64,000 bases of DNA from Tenodera sinensis (lineage: Eukaryota > Arthropoda > Insecta > Mantodea > Mantidae): NCBI GenBank assembly GCA_030765045.1, contig CM060967.1, positions 152,277,751-152,341,750 of the forward strand, given 5' to 3'. Under the pieces are notes generated by a model. It worked only from the letters and a program-made list of their open reading frames with translations, was not told the DNA's origin and did not search any database. The position numbers and the translations under genes were made by a program. Numbering within the stretch: the stretch's first letter is position 1; the number at the start of each line of letters is the position of its first letter. Below are positions 12,283 through 26,164 of the stretch, piece by piece.

Positions 12283-12760
12283 ATCACATGTAATATCAGA
12301 AGACGTATAAAACCTATAAATTCTCGAGCAGAGCGAGAGAATTTATCTGGGAAGGTCAGACCCTTGATATTTATCTGGACTATTTCATAAATGAAATGCC
12401 TCATGCCAACTGAGAAAACAGAAACCCAAGAATTGTTTGTATTTCGATCTTTTGTTGTTATAACAGAAAACCAGTTTATAACCTCAAATAAATCTGACTT
12501 TATTTTTAACATTAACAAACAACCGTATTCTGGAAAAATATATTAATTGTTAAGAGAACAATTGTTAAGAACACAGTTGCCAAACTGAAGTGGAATGCTA
12601 TTGTAATCGATTGTTAATCGATTGCAATTCTGTAGTATTTTGTTTTTTAGGAATTTATGGAATACAATTGGCAACACTGACAAAACAAGAGTGACTTAGT
12701 GATAGTTCGTATGTGATAATTTAACTCCTCTATGTATGAAGTAGTATTAAAATCTCTTCT
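12283..12760. repeat. interspersed repeat R2, copy 2
   Basis: Collinear with 3495-4490. Shared parts include ATAACAGAAAACCAGTTTATAA, GGAAAAATxTATTAATT and GGAATACA(A/G)TTGGC(A/G)ACA, and the right part CTCCTCTATGTATGAA. It lacks the nested SINE of copy 1. Confidence 0.5.
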
Positions 12761-12765
12761 TTGCT

Positions 12766-13232
12766 GCCTCCAGACTTGGCATTTCATGATTTACCCGTTT
12801 CTCGACCATATTTCATTTCCGGCTTAGCTCCTATCCTATGGATCCTTAGTTTTATTTCCTTGCTGACATTTTGGGCAACATTTCCATTTACACATCCATT
12901 AAGTTTGATATATTTCTCCTTTCAATAACTGATATCTTGGATTCTAAATATTTGAAGGTTAAAACTTGTTTGATTAACTTTTCTTCTATTTATTATTTTC
13001 ACTCTCGTTTGCTTCTTTTTTTCTTGTAGCTTTCTCACTTGATATTTGCATATCCTTTCATTTCGTTCAATTTTAATATTGATTCATTTTTCGCTAGCAT
13101 TATCTGATCATCCGCAAACAAAATATTTTTATGTTTCATCTACTGTTAGTCCCTTTTGTTTGCTTCTTCAATTATTGTTCCACTCAGGTACAAATTAAGT
13201 AATATGGGTGACAATCTAGCATCCTTATTAAA
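12766..13232 (-). pseudogene. LINE reverse transcriptase fragment (decayed)
   Basis: The minus strand reads LSPILLNLYLSGTI near 13225-13185, then NILFADDQIMLAKNE near 13127-13083. This is the A(D)D catalytic box of non-LTR reverse transcriptases, preceded by the usual G-x-x-LSPxLFNxYL block. Downstream, GNVAQNVSKEIKLRIHRIGA and KPEMKYGRETG correspond to the thumb region that follows in such proteins. Several stop codons and frameshifts break it. It may be from the same broad group as the fragment at 2540-2930. Confidence 0.6.
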
Positions 13233-15765
<2,533 letters not shown>

Positions 15766-15897
15766 ATGACTTGGTCTGGGTTAGGCGCTGGACTATTGGC
15801 GACTAGGTCTCTGATTCAAAGCCAATCCAGATGGTGCTTTTTAAATATCTTAAAAGCGACGGTTCCGTGTCATGGTATAGGAAAAAAAAAAAAAAGA
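15766..15897 (+). mobile_element. possible tRNA-like SINE fragment
   Basis: GGGTTAGGCGCTGG resembles an A box and TCTGATTCAAAGCC a weak B box about 30 nt later. An A-run at about 15882-15895 could be a tail. The spacing is acceptable, but the B box departs from consensus and no target duplication was seen. Confidence 0.2.
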
Positions 15898-15992
15898 AGA
15901 AGAAGAAGCTATACGATGAACTTCCAGCGAACCTGCGGGGTTGATGTGATTCTCACAATTGATTCGCATTTAAAAAAACATTTTGATTTGTA

Positions 15993-16845
15993 CAGACCTA
16001 CAAAAGTTTAAGGACACCTGCATATTTCACCGACATAGACTGTCCTTAATTTTGTGTAGAAGCCTTTTCTAAAGGAGTTAACATTTTTTTTTCAACTTTT
16101 GAACAACCGAGAAAGATTCTCATTTTTAAATCTTTTTGGAGATGTGACCATGAAAATTTTTAAGATATCAATTTTATTTCCTCAGCAGCGAAAGGAATAT
16201 GGATAAATATGACAATTCTATCAAGTACTGTTTATCAACAATTGATATAATATTTATAACTTAAAAAAGTGTTTAAATTAGTACTTTAGCAATGGATTCA
16301 ATTCCATGATGAATGAGCCGCCGAAAAACACACCGTGCTTACTGCAAATATCACCACTGAATATTGCTATGTTGGTCTTCTTATGATGCCTGACATTCTG
16401 TTGGGCTGTAGCTCCCATTTTGTTCAATTTCGAAAAAAGGTCCCCAAGCAAAAATGGGTAAAAACGTGAAAAAGGATATTAAATGGCTAGCGATTGCTTT
16501 CCACAAATGCAACAAGCTATATAGAGATATTGCAATTCAACTGGGGATAACTAGAACGTGTGTAGCATAGAAAATAAAAAGTATAGGAAAAAGGACACAT
16601 TTTCAGACGTGGAGCGCAGTGGTAGGCCAAGGGTTGCATCGCCTGGGAGGATAGTACTAAGGCAGCTATATCCATCTGAGATTGGAAGGTACAGGAGTAG
16701 CTGTCCTCAGGACGTAAAACCGCCGATAATTTGCAATATATGTTTGAAGTAATATGTGATACATTTATGGTAATGTATACCGTTGTGTATTGTTTTGAAA
16801 ACTTCAAAATGGCAATGGGTGTCCCTAAACTTTTGGTAGAATCGG
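15993..16845 (+). mobile_element. Tc1-like DNA transposon, internally deleted (853 bp)
   Basis: The two ends are inverted repeats. The left starts CAGACCTACAAAAGTTTAAG and the right, read inward on the minus strand, is CCGATTCTACCAAAAGTTTA, both followed by GGGACA- or GGACA-type sequence. TA dinucleotides flank both ends (15991-15992 and 16846-16847), as expected for Tc1/mariner insertion. A decayed transposase N-terminus lies inside at 16454-16720. Full-length Tc1 elements are about 1.3-1.7 kb, so roughly half is missing, including the catalytic domain. Confidence 0.75.
16454..16720 (+). pseudogene. Tc1-type transposase N-terminal fragment
   Basis: From the ATG at 16454 the frame reads MGKNVKKDIKWLAIAFHKCN, then YRDIAIQLGITRTCVA, a helix-turn-helix like that of Tc1 transposases. 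A TAG follows at 16568-16570. In another frame the sequence continues DVERSGRPRVASPGRIVLRQ, which contains the GRPR hinge typical of the family. The reading frame thus has one nonsense mutation and one frameshift, and the DDE catalytic domain is absent. It is non-functional. Confidence 0.7.
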
Positions 16846-16879
16846 TATGTGAGCTAGCTAATCGAACCTGAACAAAAGA

Positions 16880-17251
16880 AAAACATTTTTAGAAAAATAT
16901 TCGTGTATGTATGTGGTGTGTGGTGCGTCAGTAGCCTTACTCAAAAACCAAACGTCGGTTTAGTACCAAACTTGGCATTTAAGTTCATTATTACAAGGAT
17001 GCGACACGAATATTTTCAAGAAAATCCCAACACCTCCTGAACTACGATTTACATGGAAAGTTTATCAAAACTTTCTCACAAATGGCGCCTAAGATTTCGA
17101 TTAAAATACATGTTTAAGTAATTTTCACGACAAATTAAGAAGTGTGTCATGAATTTTCTGGGAATAGCCTTTGAAGTTTATTTATTTATTTAAATTTGAA
17201 AGTACTAAAATATAAATTAAATAATCATTTAACTGTACCATATACTAACAA

Positions 17252-17287
<36 letters not shown>

Positions 17288-17650
17288 TAACCTTTTTATG
17301 TTTTCATTTCAAACATACGAAAGTTATTCTGTGTCACATGGCAAAACTTTATATAAGGTCAGATTTAATAATATTATTTATTTATTTATATTTTTTTCAT
17401 TCTGGACGACTTTTGTTAACTGGTAAACCGTATCTTACTATGGAGAAAATGTAGGTTCTTTAAAGCATACACTTTGTCAAAAATTTTTTGTTGAGTAAAC
17501 TACTACCGAGATATTTTTTTGTTTTTTTGGTTTACTTTTTGCATTGCTTATACTTTCCTCATATAGGAAGTCTCACTGGTTTCTTAACTCCTGGCCACGC
17601 TAAGAGAATGAAATGCCAAAGCAATTACATAGCGAGTAGCTATTCAAGGA
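16880..17650 (+). repeat. interspersed repeat R1, diverged copy
   Basis: Same orientation as the reference. Shared blocks include CTCAAAAACCAAACGTCGGTTTA, AAGGATGCGACACGAATATTTTCAAG, GAATTTTCTGGGAATAGCC and TGGACGACTTTTGTTAACTGG. A T-rich insertion with a poly-T tract (17256-17285) splits it. Confidence 0.65.
17256..17285. repeat. poly-T tract, 30 nt
   Basis: Thirty consecutive T residues inside an R1 copy. Confidence 0.95.
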
Positions 17651-18590
17651 TTAACTATTGCCTAGTGTACCTATGCTCCTATTTACCTTGTATCTATTAG
17701 AAAATATGTAATAAAATCATTTCTACAGCTTTTTATCTCGATTAAGTTGAATTAGATGTTTATTAGATATTTATTTCACCAAAACATAACATGATCGATT
17801 TCCAAAGCCTCTATATCGTACATTTTATTATGAGGGCTTAGAAAGAAACGTCTAATGGTCAAACTTTGCGAAGTTTCACCTGCTTCCTTGGTCTTTCATT
17901 TCGTTCACAACTTTTGAGCTTTGTGTTAAGACAACTCTAGGAACCGTTCACCATCACATGGTTTTCAGGTCTCCTTAGGGATTTTTACGCCAGTGGGGAG
18001 CTGTATGTTAAGAGAAAACTTTCTCAATCACTCGCTGGTACGACCAGAGTGGCATGTTTGACAGAGAGGGGGAGAAATAGGTGGATAGAGGAGTTGGAGG
18101 CAGTTGTAAACAACAGTTTGATGCATGACCTGTGGAGCAATTCAACTGTATCGAAATGCATTATTCTAGTGCGAAACGCAATATAGAGATAAATTATACA
18201 TTTTTTGTCACTTGCAAACTGAGTAATTAACATCATACCACCAACTATGTGGAAGAACATCACTAGTAGCATTTCACGTTTAATTAAAATAACTCTTGAA
18301 TGCATTTAATGTATCGTTTCTGTCAACACCAGCTATATTTGTTGAACAGGACACACCCATAGCCAGCTGCAATTTTCGGTGTCTTTTTCAGACTATTCTT
18401 TCGTGAAAGAAGACCAAAAATTGCCAAAATTCATAACTTTTAAGATTGGCATAACTATACATCACAAACCTTCTTATGTAGTTTTTATAGCTAGTACGGC
18501 ATATTAACAAATGTCATAGTGATTTAAATATTTCCGTGTTAGGCTATGTTCTTATAAAATTGTATTAAAACAAGTTTAGCCAACAAGCGA
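17651..18590. other. unannotated stretch
   Basis: No recognised gene. The 93-codon minus ORF at 18024-18305 has no motif. Confidence 0.4.
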
Positions 18591-18599
18591 CCACGCCGC

Positions 18600-19160
18600 A
18601 GAAATCTTCAAACTTCAAATTAATTGCGTAGGAACAAGAACGTGCGCAGGAGGAGCTATAAAAGGTTAAATGGTAGAAAACAGTGTGGATAGCTCACGCA
18701 GTGCGACCTCGACACAGCTCTATTACAGCGGACACCCCCAGAAGGAAGGGATGAAGTGAGGGAACTTCAGGAAGCCACAGGGCCAGAGGTAGACGGGCCA
18801 CAGGGAAGCGCGGAAGTCCTTAGCAAGTGCTGAGAGATCTTCACCTCGGTATCAGGATCCTCTGAGCAGCCATCAACACTCTGGTACCCGGTGTTGGTAA
18901 TATTCTTCCCAAGGGAGAACAGCGACCACACAACGCCACCCAGAGCCGAGAACAGAAATTACAGTGCACAATCACCCGCACCATCTGTCCGGCACTGTCA
19001 TACACTAAGAGCCGGAAGCTATGAAAATAACCTCTTTGCGTTATAAGCGCTCGTTGCCGTGTGAGGCTATCATAGAATGGCGCGGATGCAACTATACAAC
19101 ACCTAAAAGTACAACGGATACGGCGAGCAATTGACAATAAATAATGCTGCTGGCAAAACA
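18600..19160. other. GC-rich block with TATA-like box
   Basis: G+C is well above the neighbours. On the plus strand GCTATAAAAGG (about 18655-18665) looks like a TATA box. On the minus strand a 106-codon ORF (18841-19161) is open but matches nothing I know. The block may be an LTR remnant or may hold a terminal exon of the minus-strand receptor gene (see 18767-18861). Confidence 0.3.
18767..18861 (-). CDS. candidate terminal exon of the tachykinin-receptor gene (speculative)
   Basis: The receptor exon at 20551-20693 ends one base into a codon. An acceptor-like GGCTGCTCAG at 18871-18862 on the minus strand would supply the two missing bases (giving Glu). The frame then stays open for 30 more codons (DPDTEVKISQHLLRTSAL..., ending GPVAS) to a TGA at 18769-18767. 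Phase, order and strand are compatible, and the segment is GC-rich. I see no clear similarity to known receptor tails, the pyrimidine tract is weak, and no good polyA signal follows nearby. Chance is quite possible. Confidence 0.15.
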
Positions 19161-19212
19161 TAAAGGAGATCCGAGACTACAGGGCAGCTATTGATTGTGT
19201 ATGCCAACAGCG

Positions 19213-19708
19213 CGATAATATCGTAGTGTCTAGAAGCTTCTCGCTTTCTGCTGAGTCATCGTACACGCGCGGATGGAAGGAACTCGAAAGAGGTTACGTG
19301 ACGCCAGCTCCAGTATAAATAGGACAGACAGTGAGCAGTTCAGTTCAGTTAGTTTTATAGTAGCAGTTGAGTGAATTATAGAGTTCGGTATCAGTTTTTG
19401 TGTGAGTGTTAGGATTGAGTTGTAAACGTTAGTTTCACTTACGAGAGTGAATCGGCCAGCCTGTCAGCGAGTATGTACGTGTCGTCGAGTGATTGTCGTA
19501 CTAGTAAAGATATCAGACAGCGAAACTGGAGAAAGACATTGAAAGACTGAGAAAGATTATAACGGGAGAACAACTGTGAATTGTAAATAGTAGAGAAGAC
19601 TATAAACTGTTAGCAACGAAAGGAAATTATGCATTTGTAATAAGATTTAGAGGAAAATAAAGCGTTTGAAAAAGAAAACGGACTTCGAATTTCGTCGTTT
19701 GGTTACAA
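19213..19708 (+). repeat. LTR-like block C with TATA, polyA signal and HSE
   Basis: In order on the plus strand: a partial heat-shock element around 19229-19240 (TAGAAGCTTCTC), a TATAAATA box at about 19313, an initiator-like CAGTTCAGTTCAGTTAG about 30 nt later, a leader with GAAAGACATTGAAAGACTGA (19531-19550), AATAAAG at about 19657, and an end resembling GGTTACA at 19708. The leader and 3' part resemble blocks B and F. This is the order expected in U3-R-U5 of an LTR. No primer binding site or coding region follows, so a solo LTR is favoured. The 5' end and target duplication are not established. Confidence 0.45.
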
Positions 19709-20130
19709 TAATAAATAACTGAATACTGCAAAGCCAGAGTACAGCAAAGCCGCTTCAGTAGGGTGACCTGGATTGCAGAGTAGCGCGGAATCATGTATCC
19801 ACACGCTCAGTGAAAAACACTACGCAGCCGGTTCTTACTTCATTGGCTCTCTTTGTATTTAGGTGCTAATAACGCTATATTTTTATTATAAATTGAAAAT
19901 CTAAGAATGGCAAGCATATCGTTTATATTATATTTGTGTACCCTTCAAAAGGAGACAGAATCTATGTTTAATCTATTATCTGTATGTTTGAGTGCTACCC
20001 TTGAGCAAGAATCCAGACACTAACTTGTGAATCAAGTTCTATTTTAGATTTAAACCCTCAAAAAGAATTATGCTGTTATCCCTAAAGCAATTTAATCTTT
20101 CACTCATTAGCCCATTAATATGGAACAATG
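19709..20130. other. unannotated stretch
   Basis: AT-rich; nothing recognised. Confidence 0.4.
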
Positions 20131-20257
<127 letters not shown>

Positions 20258-20550
20258 GCCATTTTATATTCTGCACATCAAAAAGGAAAATATTGAGTGC
20301 AAAGTAACACTGAAAACGATTATGGTAACATTCTTACAGCGTAAAAATCTTACTACTTATAGTACATTAATTTATCTATATAAATAGTACCTATTCCTTT
20401 GTATTCCAGATTCCTAAAGTATATGGGTTCGAAAGAAGTTAAAGCGCAGATAGTGGCTATCCAAGAGGCTACATAACCCAGAAGGATGACTGCAAAGGCA
20501 AATTACCACATTATTAACCTCTCAAATGAGGAACAGTTTGAGTGACTTAC

Positions 20551-20693
20551 CGTTACGTATAATCCGGCACTGAGCCTCTGGAGATCCGGAACAGCTGTAG
20601 CGGCTAGTGACCACCTCCCTACGTGATAATGTCTCCGGAGCCACATGCACACATGGGCAGCACGAGAAGAACTGCTTGAACCCCCGTCGGAAC
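20551..20693 (-). CDS. TkR99D-like: internal coding exon of a tachykinin-type neuropeptide GPCR (cytoplasmic tail)
   Basis: The 143 bp exon is bounded on the minus strand by an acceptor TTATTATTGCAG|G and a consensus donor AACG|GTAAGT. It encodes 47 full codons plus split codons at both ends (third base in, first base out). It begins FRRGFKQFFSCCPC, the amphipathic helix 8 and palmitoylation-type Cys cluster that follows TM7 in rhodopsin-class peptide receptors. Further on is SRREVVTSRYSCSGSPEAQC. The (S)RRE..TSRYSCSGSP block is, from memory, shared with the tail of insect tachykinin receptor TkR99D (DTKR), a Gq-coupled receptor in the plasma membrane of neurons and gut. The exons encoding the seven membrane helices must lie at higher coordinates, probably beyond the window. 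This is the only convincing host exon seen. No other peptide receptor I know carries this block. Confidence 0.8.
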
Positions 20694-22429
20694 CTGCAAT
20701 AATAAGTCAATACTATAGTTCTTGAAGCAATAAATATATTAAGGCATGCATGGTCGTGGATCAAGAGATTATGTTGGAGAGCAGAAATGATGGAAACAAC
20801 TTCTGAGAGAAGCCAAGGCCCAATTTGGATGGTAGCACTACAGAAGAATAAGAGCATTTGTACGTTTTGAGGTTTGAGCTTTCCTCCAACATTTATTATA
20901 ATCTATTAAATCACTTTTGCATACATTTTCCAGTTTGTTGTGAACCTGACTGTATTCCTCTTTTCCGAGTTTCTCGTTTCTTGAGTGATCCTTTGTACTG
21001 CCTTTGAATGGATTTAAAAGGTGCATTTCCGCTGCTTGCATCTTTTTCTTTTCCTTTTACAACTCATGTCTCACTTCTACAGAATTGAGGAATAAAGTCG
21101 TGGTATTCTGCAGACATTTTGAAAATTGACTCTTTAGTAATATCCAGAAAATTGAGAGGTTTCGAAAAATTCGTAAACCCATGTGATATATCGCAGCCAG
21201 AACTTGGATATTAATGCAAGACTCCTACTTTAGAACAGTATACAAGTTATTGGGGTGTATAGATACAGATATTTTCTTAAAGAGTATCTTAATATTATTT
21301 ACTTCTGTGTGTTAGTTATTTATCTTCGTGTAACATTTTTTCCACAAACCAATTATATACTTTACTACCTGGTGCTTTTTGCATGGTCGTAATTGCGCCA
21401 CGAATTGAACAATTTATAGATTAATATGGACTACCCATTTATTACTGTAAATTAAAACTAAATACACAACGTGTCAATTCTTTACAAGCAATAAACACAT
21501 TCAAACTGAGCGCTTGGCATATAGACACCACTTTTCCCTACACTAAACACAGGCATGCACACAGCCAAAAAGACAACCATTTGAGTTTAGAATTTCAATA
21601 CTTTGCCAGTCCAAACGACATTGCTAGGTCTCGTACTGAACCTATATTTTACATCTTACAGGCGTATCTATTCATGTGGAACTTTTACAGCTGCGCTATG
21701 TCATAGGGTGTTTTATAAATATATGAGATGCCATAGTGTTAAATAAAATATGATTTGAATGTTTTATCCAGTTTAAGCGGTAGCACAGTTTTATTCGATT
21801 CTTTTAGGCTCATGCGATGGCAATATGCATAATTTGCAAAGCGTAATAACTGAAAATGAATGCGAATGTGATTAATCGCAAAAGTATTAACAATTAAGAA
21901 AGAAACGAAAAACACGACCCAAGTTGTTTTAGTAAACACTGACTATTCAGCAACAGATGCCAATCATAGTCGTTCCACTACAGAAATAGCACGTAAATCA
22001 GTATGAAGACATGCACCTTACAGGGGATAAGAGTTTGCATGTTTATTTTAATTCAATATTACGGATCCAGACGGCGTAGCCGAAAGTGTCTGTAGAATCA
22101 GACTGAAAAAAAAAAAAAATGTCATAAATATATGTAAGATTTCTCTTACAATAATTAGTCAAGCTTCAGCTGCTTAGGGATATTTTGAACACTTGGGTGA
22201 ATATTTATCTCTTTCAGGTAGCGTTCTGTGTCCCGATTCTCCATAACTACTAGACCACTGAGGATCACCTATATGCCAGCTTCTACTACAATCCAATGCA
22301 CAAGTCCAACATGTAACATGCTTGCATTTCGATTCTAAATGATAATTTAAAAAATCTGATGTTACGTTTACATGACCTTCCATTCCAGTTATTCAACACT
22401 ATGCTTACGAAAGAATGCCCTGCCTACTT
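20694..22429 (-). other. probable intron, unannotated
   Basis: Directly upstream of the receptor exon on its strand. AT-rich, with a 13 nt A-run near 22107-22119. No further exon could be recognised. Confidence 0.4.
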
Positions 22430-23150
22430 CATGCTAACCGGAATAAACACTTGCAGAAATTGCTTTATTACATATTTCTTTGCAGGTACAAGGGAAATTA
22501 GGGAAGACGCTTAAGCGCTAGTCAAATCTTTTAAAGCGGCTTGCTATGTGATGAGTTTGAAATACTGTTCTCTTTGTATGACCACAGAAAGAAAAGAATA
22601 GCAATTTTGCTGTTGAAAATGTATGAAGTACTTGACAGTTCATAGCAATAATAAAGAATACCTCGGAAATCAACGCCACAAAGGTTTTTTTGACAAACTG
22701 GGTAGTTTAATGAGATCTATATTTTTGTTGTACATCTTTTACAGTTTGTAAATTATAAAATTCATTTAGAATGCAGATGACTTTCCAAGAAGTTCAAGAC
22801 ATACATTTCATTGGCCATGTAAATCTCTTAAACTTATGGTATTTTAATAAAAATTGGTAGAGCCATTTTTGAGCAGATGCAAATAACTAATTTTTGGCCG
22901 TTTAATAGTTTAGGCTGGTGAAGTTTTCTTGAAAAACTTCGTGTGATGTCTTTGGAAGTTGCTGAGCTTAAATACGAAGTTAAGTACGTAAACGAGTTTT
23001 CATTTTTGACTTGTATGTTCGCGGACATACATATATATACACAAAGAACATACAACTTTTTCCTAGGCTCAGGGACTCTCAAAACTACTTCCAGTCAGAT
23101 CTCGATACTACATTTTTCGGGTGGAAGAGAACGCCTTCTCTATTTACTAC
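22430..23150 (-). repeat. interspersed repeat R1, diverged copy
   Basis: Reverse orientation. Shared blocks include GCAGAAATTGCTTTAT, TTTGCAGGTACAAGGGAAAT, AGTCAAATCTTTTAAAG, GAATACCTCGGAAAT, TTAATGAGATCTATATTTTTG and GGGTGGAAGAGAACGCCTTC. Confidence 0.65.
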
Positions 23151-23294
23151 CGCGTTGCAGTTTGTTTTAGAAAACCTAGTCGTCGAATTTCGATAACAAA
23201 GTGGACGGTGTCATCTAAGGAGACACTCGTTATCCGGGTACGATTTTGAGGTCCTGCATTAGGAACTTCTTGAAGTGTATACACTGACATTTGG

Positions 23295-23335
<41 letters not shown>
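23295..23335. repeat. poly-A tract, 41 nt
   Basis: Forty-one consecutive A residues. No retroposed sequence with a target duplication could be assigned to it. Confidence 0.95.
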
Positions 23336-23339
<4 letters not shown>

Positions 23340-24159
23340 TTTTTGGTAAACTCCCCGCATAACTTATCGTTGAATTTCTATAGATTTCATACAATTTCAA
23401 ATGTGTTTGACAAATGAAGTGTAGTTCCCATCCTCTGGATGAACACAAATACTAAAGCTTACTTTGGACCACTCTTTCAACGTGTCCCAAGACATTTATT
23501 TGCGTTTCGTAAGTTGTTCCTTTAGTGGTCACAGCTATAGCGCTTCTCTGATGTTTTTAATCTAGTGTCATCTTGTGCACCCTTTAGCATTCATTAAACA
23601 TCTCATTTCAGCTGCCTGTAGTTTACTCTCGGCTCCTTTCGTAACCAAGATCACTTCATAAAAGAAAAGAACTAGATGGATTTGTTTACGAGTCATTATT
23701 TTCCAAGTTCCATTTATTGTCCTTTTGTTGGTTGTATATGTGGATTTCCAGTCTTTATCTTTAAAACTACTATTAGCAATATTTTAACTTTGTTCTTGTA
23801 GCGATTCACTGAATTTTCGTACGGTTTGAACCAAATTTCAAACGTAACGTTAACTTTTATTGAAATCCTTTTATGTAGAAACTTATGTGGGAGCACACTA
23901 CATTATTGCGTTTTCTTACGTTATTTGTGATACATACTTACCTAATTTTTCCAAATTTAGTTATATCGGCTTCGTTACATACAACATGTGGAGAAAACAT
24001 TCAATTTTTATACCTTAAGTTGTAGTAACGAAGGAAAATAAGCGCTGGGCCAAATAGCAATCACCATAATCTCTTGCAGTAAACAAACCAGCATCTTTCA
24101 CGTTACGCTTAGCGCCAAGATAGAAGAAATTTTAAATTACTTCTGAAAAAAATTAGTTA
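23336..24159. other. unannotated stretch
   Basis: No gene or repeat recognised. Confidence 0.4.
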
Positions 24160-25110
24160 TTTTTATGCATCAATAATTGCTATGCTTTCATGCTTTTCTT
24201 ATCATTTACGGTTTACCAGCTAAATTTGCATAGGTAATTGGCTGCAATAAATGTATTATTTATTACAAAAAGGCCATTTAGAATGGAGGGTACTTAACGG
24301 AGTACTCGCAAAAAATTCAATGTATACATTTTATCTTAATACTATTTATCTTAACGTTTGGTATTTATGTTCAGCATCTTCTAAGGATACGAGACGAAGA
24401 TTTTCAAGAATTTCCCCAAGCTAAACTACCTACTTAGCTCAGCTTAGCCTAGCCTAGCCTAGCCTAGCCTAGCCTAACGACCTAACCTATGCACCTAACC
24501 TACCCACCTACCTACCGGGAAAAATGACTAACGACTTTGGTTAAATTACCATATATTCAAGATATTTTCATGAAAAATGCAATGCTTGTCTCGGACTTTA
24601 AGTATGTCCTCTTCAGCCTTCTTCAGTCTAAATTACTTTTGCATAGCTGATAAACCTTCAAGATAGGCAGGCTTACACTGTAAAATGTAAATCTTGTGAT
24701 AGTACATAACTTAGGTCGAATAAATTGTTTATGGAATATTCCTTGCATTGGTTTGAATGTTGAAATAATTGTACTTTTCTCAAATGCGGAATTATTTTTT
24801 CTTTCTTGCTTAGTCATGCAATTAGAATGGAATTTCTAAGCCATCACATAGTAACTAGTTTTGAAAAGATCTGACTGTCGTTTGTGTGCTCTATTCCCAT
24901 TGTACCCAAAGAGAATATACAACAAAACGATCTTCTTCCACTTCGCTAAGATGCCACTATCGTGGTGTTAGGGGATTACCTCGGATCCATCACAACCAAA
25001 CGATCACCACCACAAATGTTTATCTCGATTAACATGAACTCGATAAAAGAATTATAAGAATAACTTGTTGAAAAATGGGTAGAGAAAGTCATGTGAATGT
25101 AAGTACTCAG
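24160..25110 (+). repeat. interspersed repeat R1, rearranged copy
   Basis: Plus-orientation blocks include GAGACGAAGATTTTCAAGAA at about 24390, ATATTCAAGATATTTTCATG at about 24552, TTTTGCATAGCTGATAAAC at about 24636, and an R1 terminus GGGTAGAGAAAGTCATGTGAATGTAA at about 25077-25102. A reverse-orientation block (TTTACGGTTTACCAG near 24205) suggests two overlapping or rearranged insertions. Confidence 0.5.
24443..24479. repeat. (AGCCT)n pentanucleotide array
   Basis: About seven units of AGCCT, followed by degenerate ACCTAACC and CCTAC motifs to about 24516. It lies inside an R1 copy. The unit differs by one base from the insect telomeric unit CCTAA. Confidence 0.85.
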
Positions 25111-26164
25111 ACTATTCAAGCAAAGAAATCAGTATTAAATAGGTTTGTTCAGCTTTAAATGTTCAACTCCTCAAAAAGAAACAGCTAATTTGCTTTTAAT
25201 GTATCGATTACGGTGTTATTGTAACTCGTAACTTGTGCAAATCTGTGTATAGTACGACACTGAATAACCAACCATCTCTCCACACTTCCTTTCACGTTCT
25301 TTGATTTACTTATCTCTATAGCCCGAGGAAAGGGGAAGCAATTTGCCGCAAAGAGCGCAGGGGGTGGGGTTACTTTGCCATCACGTGATGGGAAGGAAGA
25401 CGATAAATGAACTTCCTGTTGCAAAGTGAACCCTTTCCGGAGTATAGCACGCATCTCTCCTAGAAAACGGCCAGCGCTCTCTAGACAAACCTCATTAAAA
25501 CCTTATGGTGAGCGGGCATTTGTTTCTAGAAACCGCTTAAATTGTACATTAGATCCACTTTATGTAACCTTGGCTGAGATAAGTGGGAGATTTAAATTCA
25601 TTCTTTTACATCAATATCTTCCACTGAAGGCACAGCTTTCCTCTGCCTTCTCAACTACGGCATTCGTACTACTTTCTTTGGAACGGAGCTGTATCATTTA
25701 TATTTTTTCCATTATTTAAGGGCACATTCTGGTACCAAAGAGAATTTCTTCTCCAACTAACCAATTTTAATGGCATTTTTAGGTTAAATTGCAGCTGTCA
25801 CGACATAGTGAATAGGTTTAAGTGCTCAAGATTAATAGTTTTGTAATTAAAATTATTTATTATGCTTTTAGGAACAATTGAATAGTAATAAATGGTAGCC
25901 TTTTAGCAATTTACAATTAAAATAGAGTATGCGAGTTTTTCTATCCCTATGCAATAAAATCGTGCATTTGTTTTCCAAAATATTAATATTTATTAGCAAT
26001 GACTTTTTTCTATTTAGAACAGGATAAAAACAAATATTATTTATAATTACAAAAAACAGCGTATACTTTGACAAGTTATATTTTACATGTCGTGAAAATT
26101 TCAGCTTTATCCAACAATATTTACTGCAGAAAAGTTTGCCTGAAAGTACCAACATTTTTATATG
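25111..26164. other. unannotated stretch
   Basis: 25250-25530 is GC-richer, with a TCACGTGA palindrome (25381-25388) and overlapping short ORFs on both strands, none with a motif. The rest is AT-rich. Confidence 0.4.

Noticed and set aside
24443..24516. CRISPR or true telomere array
   Set aside because: The units are contiguous pentamers without spacers, and the array is too short and internal to be a telomere.
25185..25719. overlapping ORFs on both strands in a GC-richer block
   Set aside because: No motif, splice context or repeat homology could be recognised.
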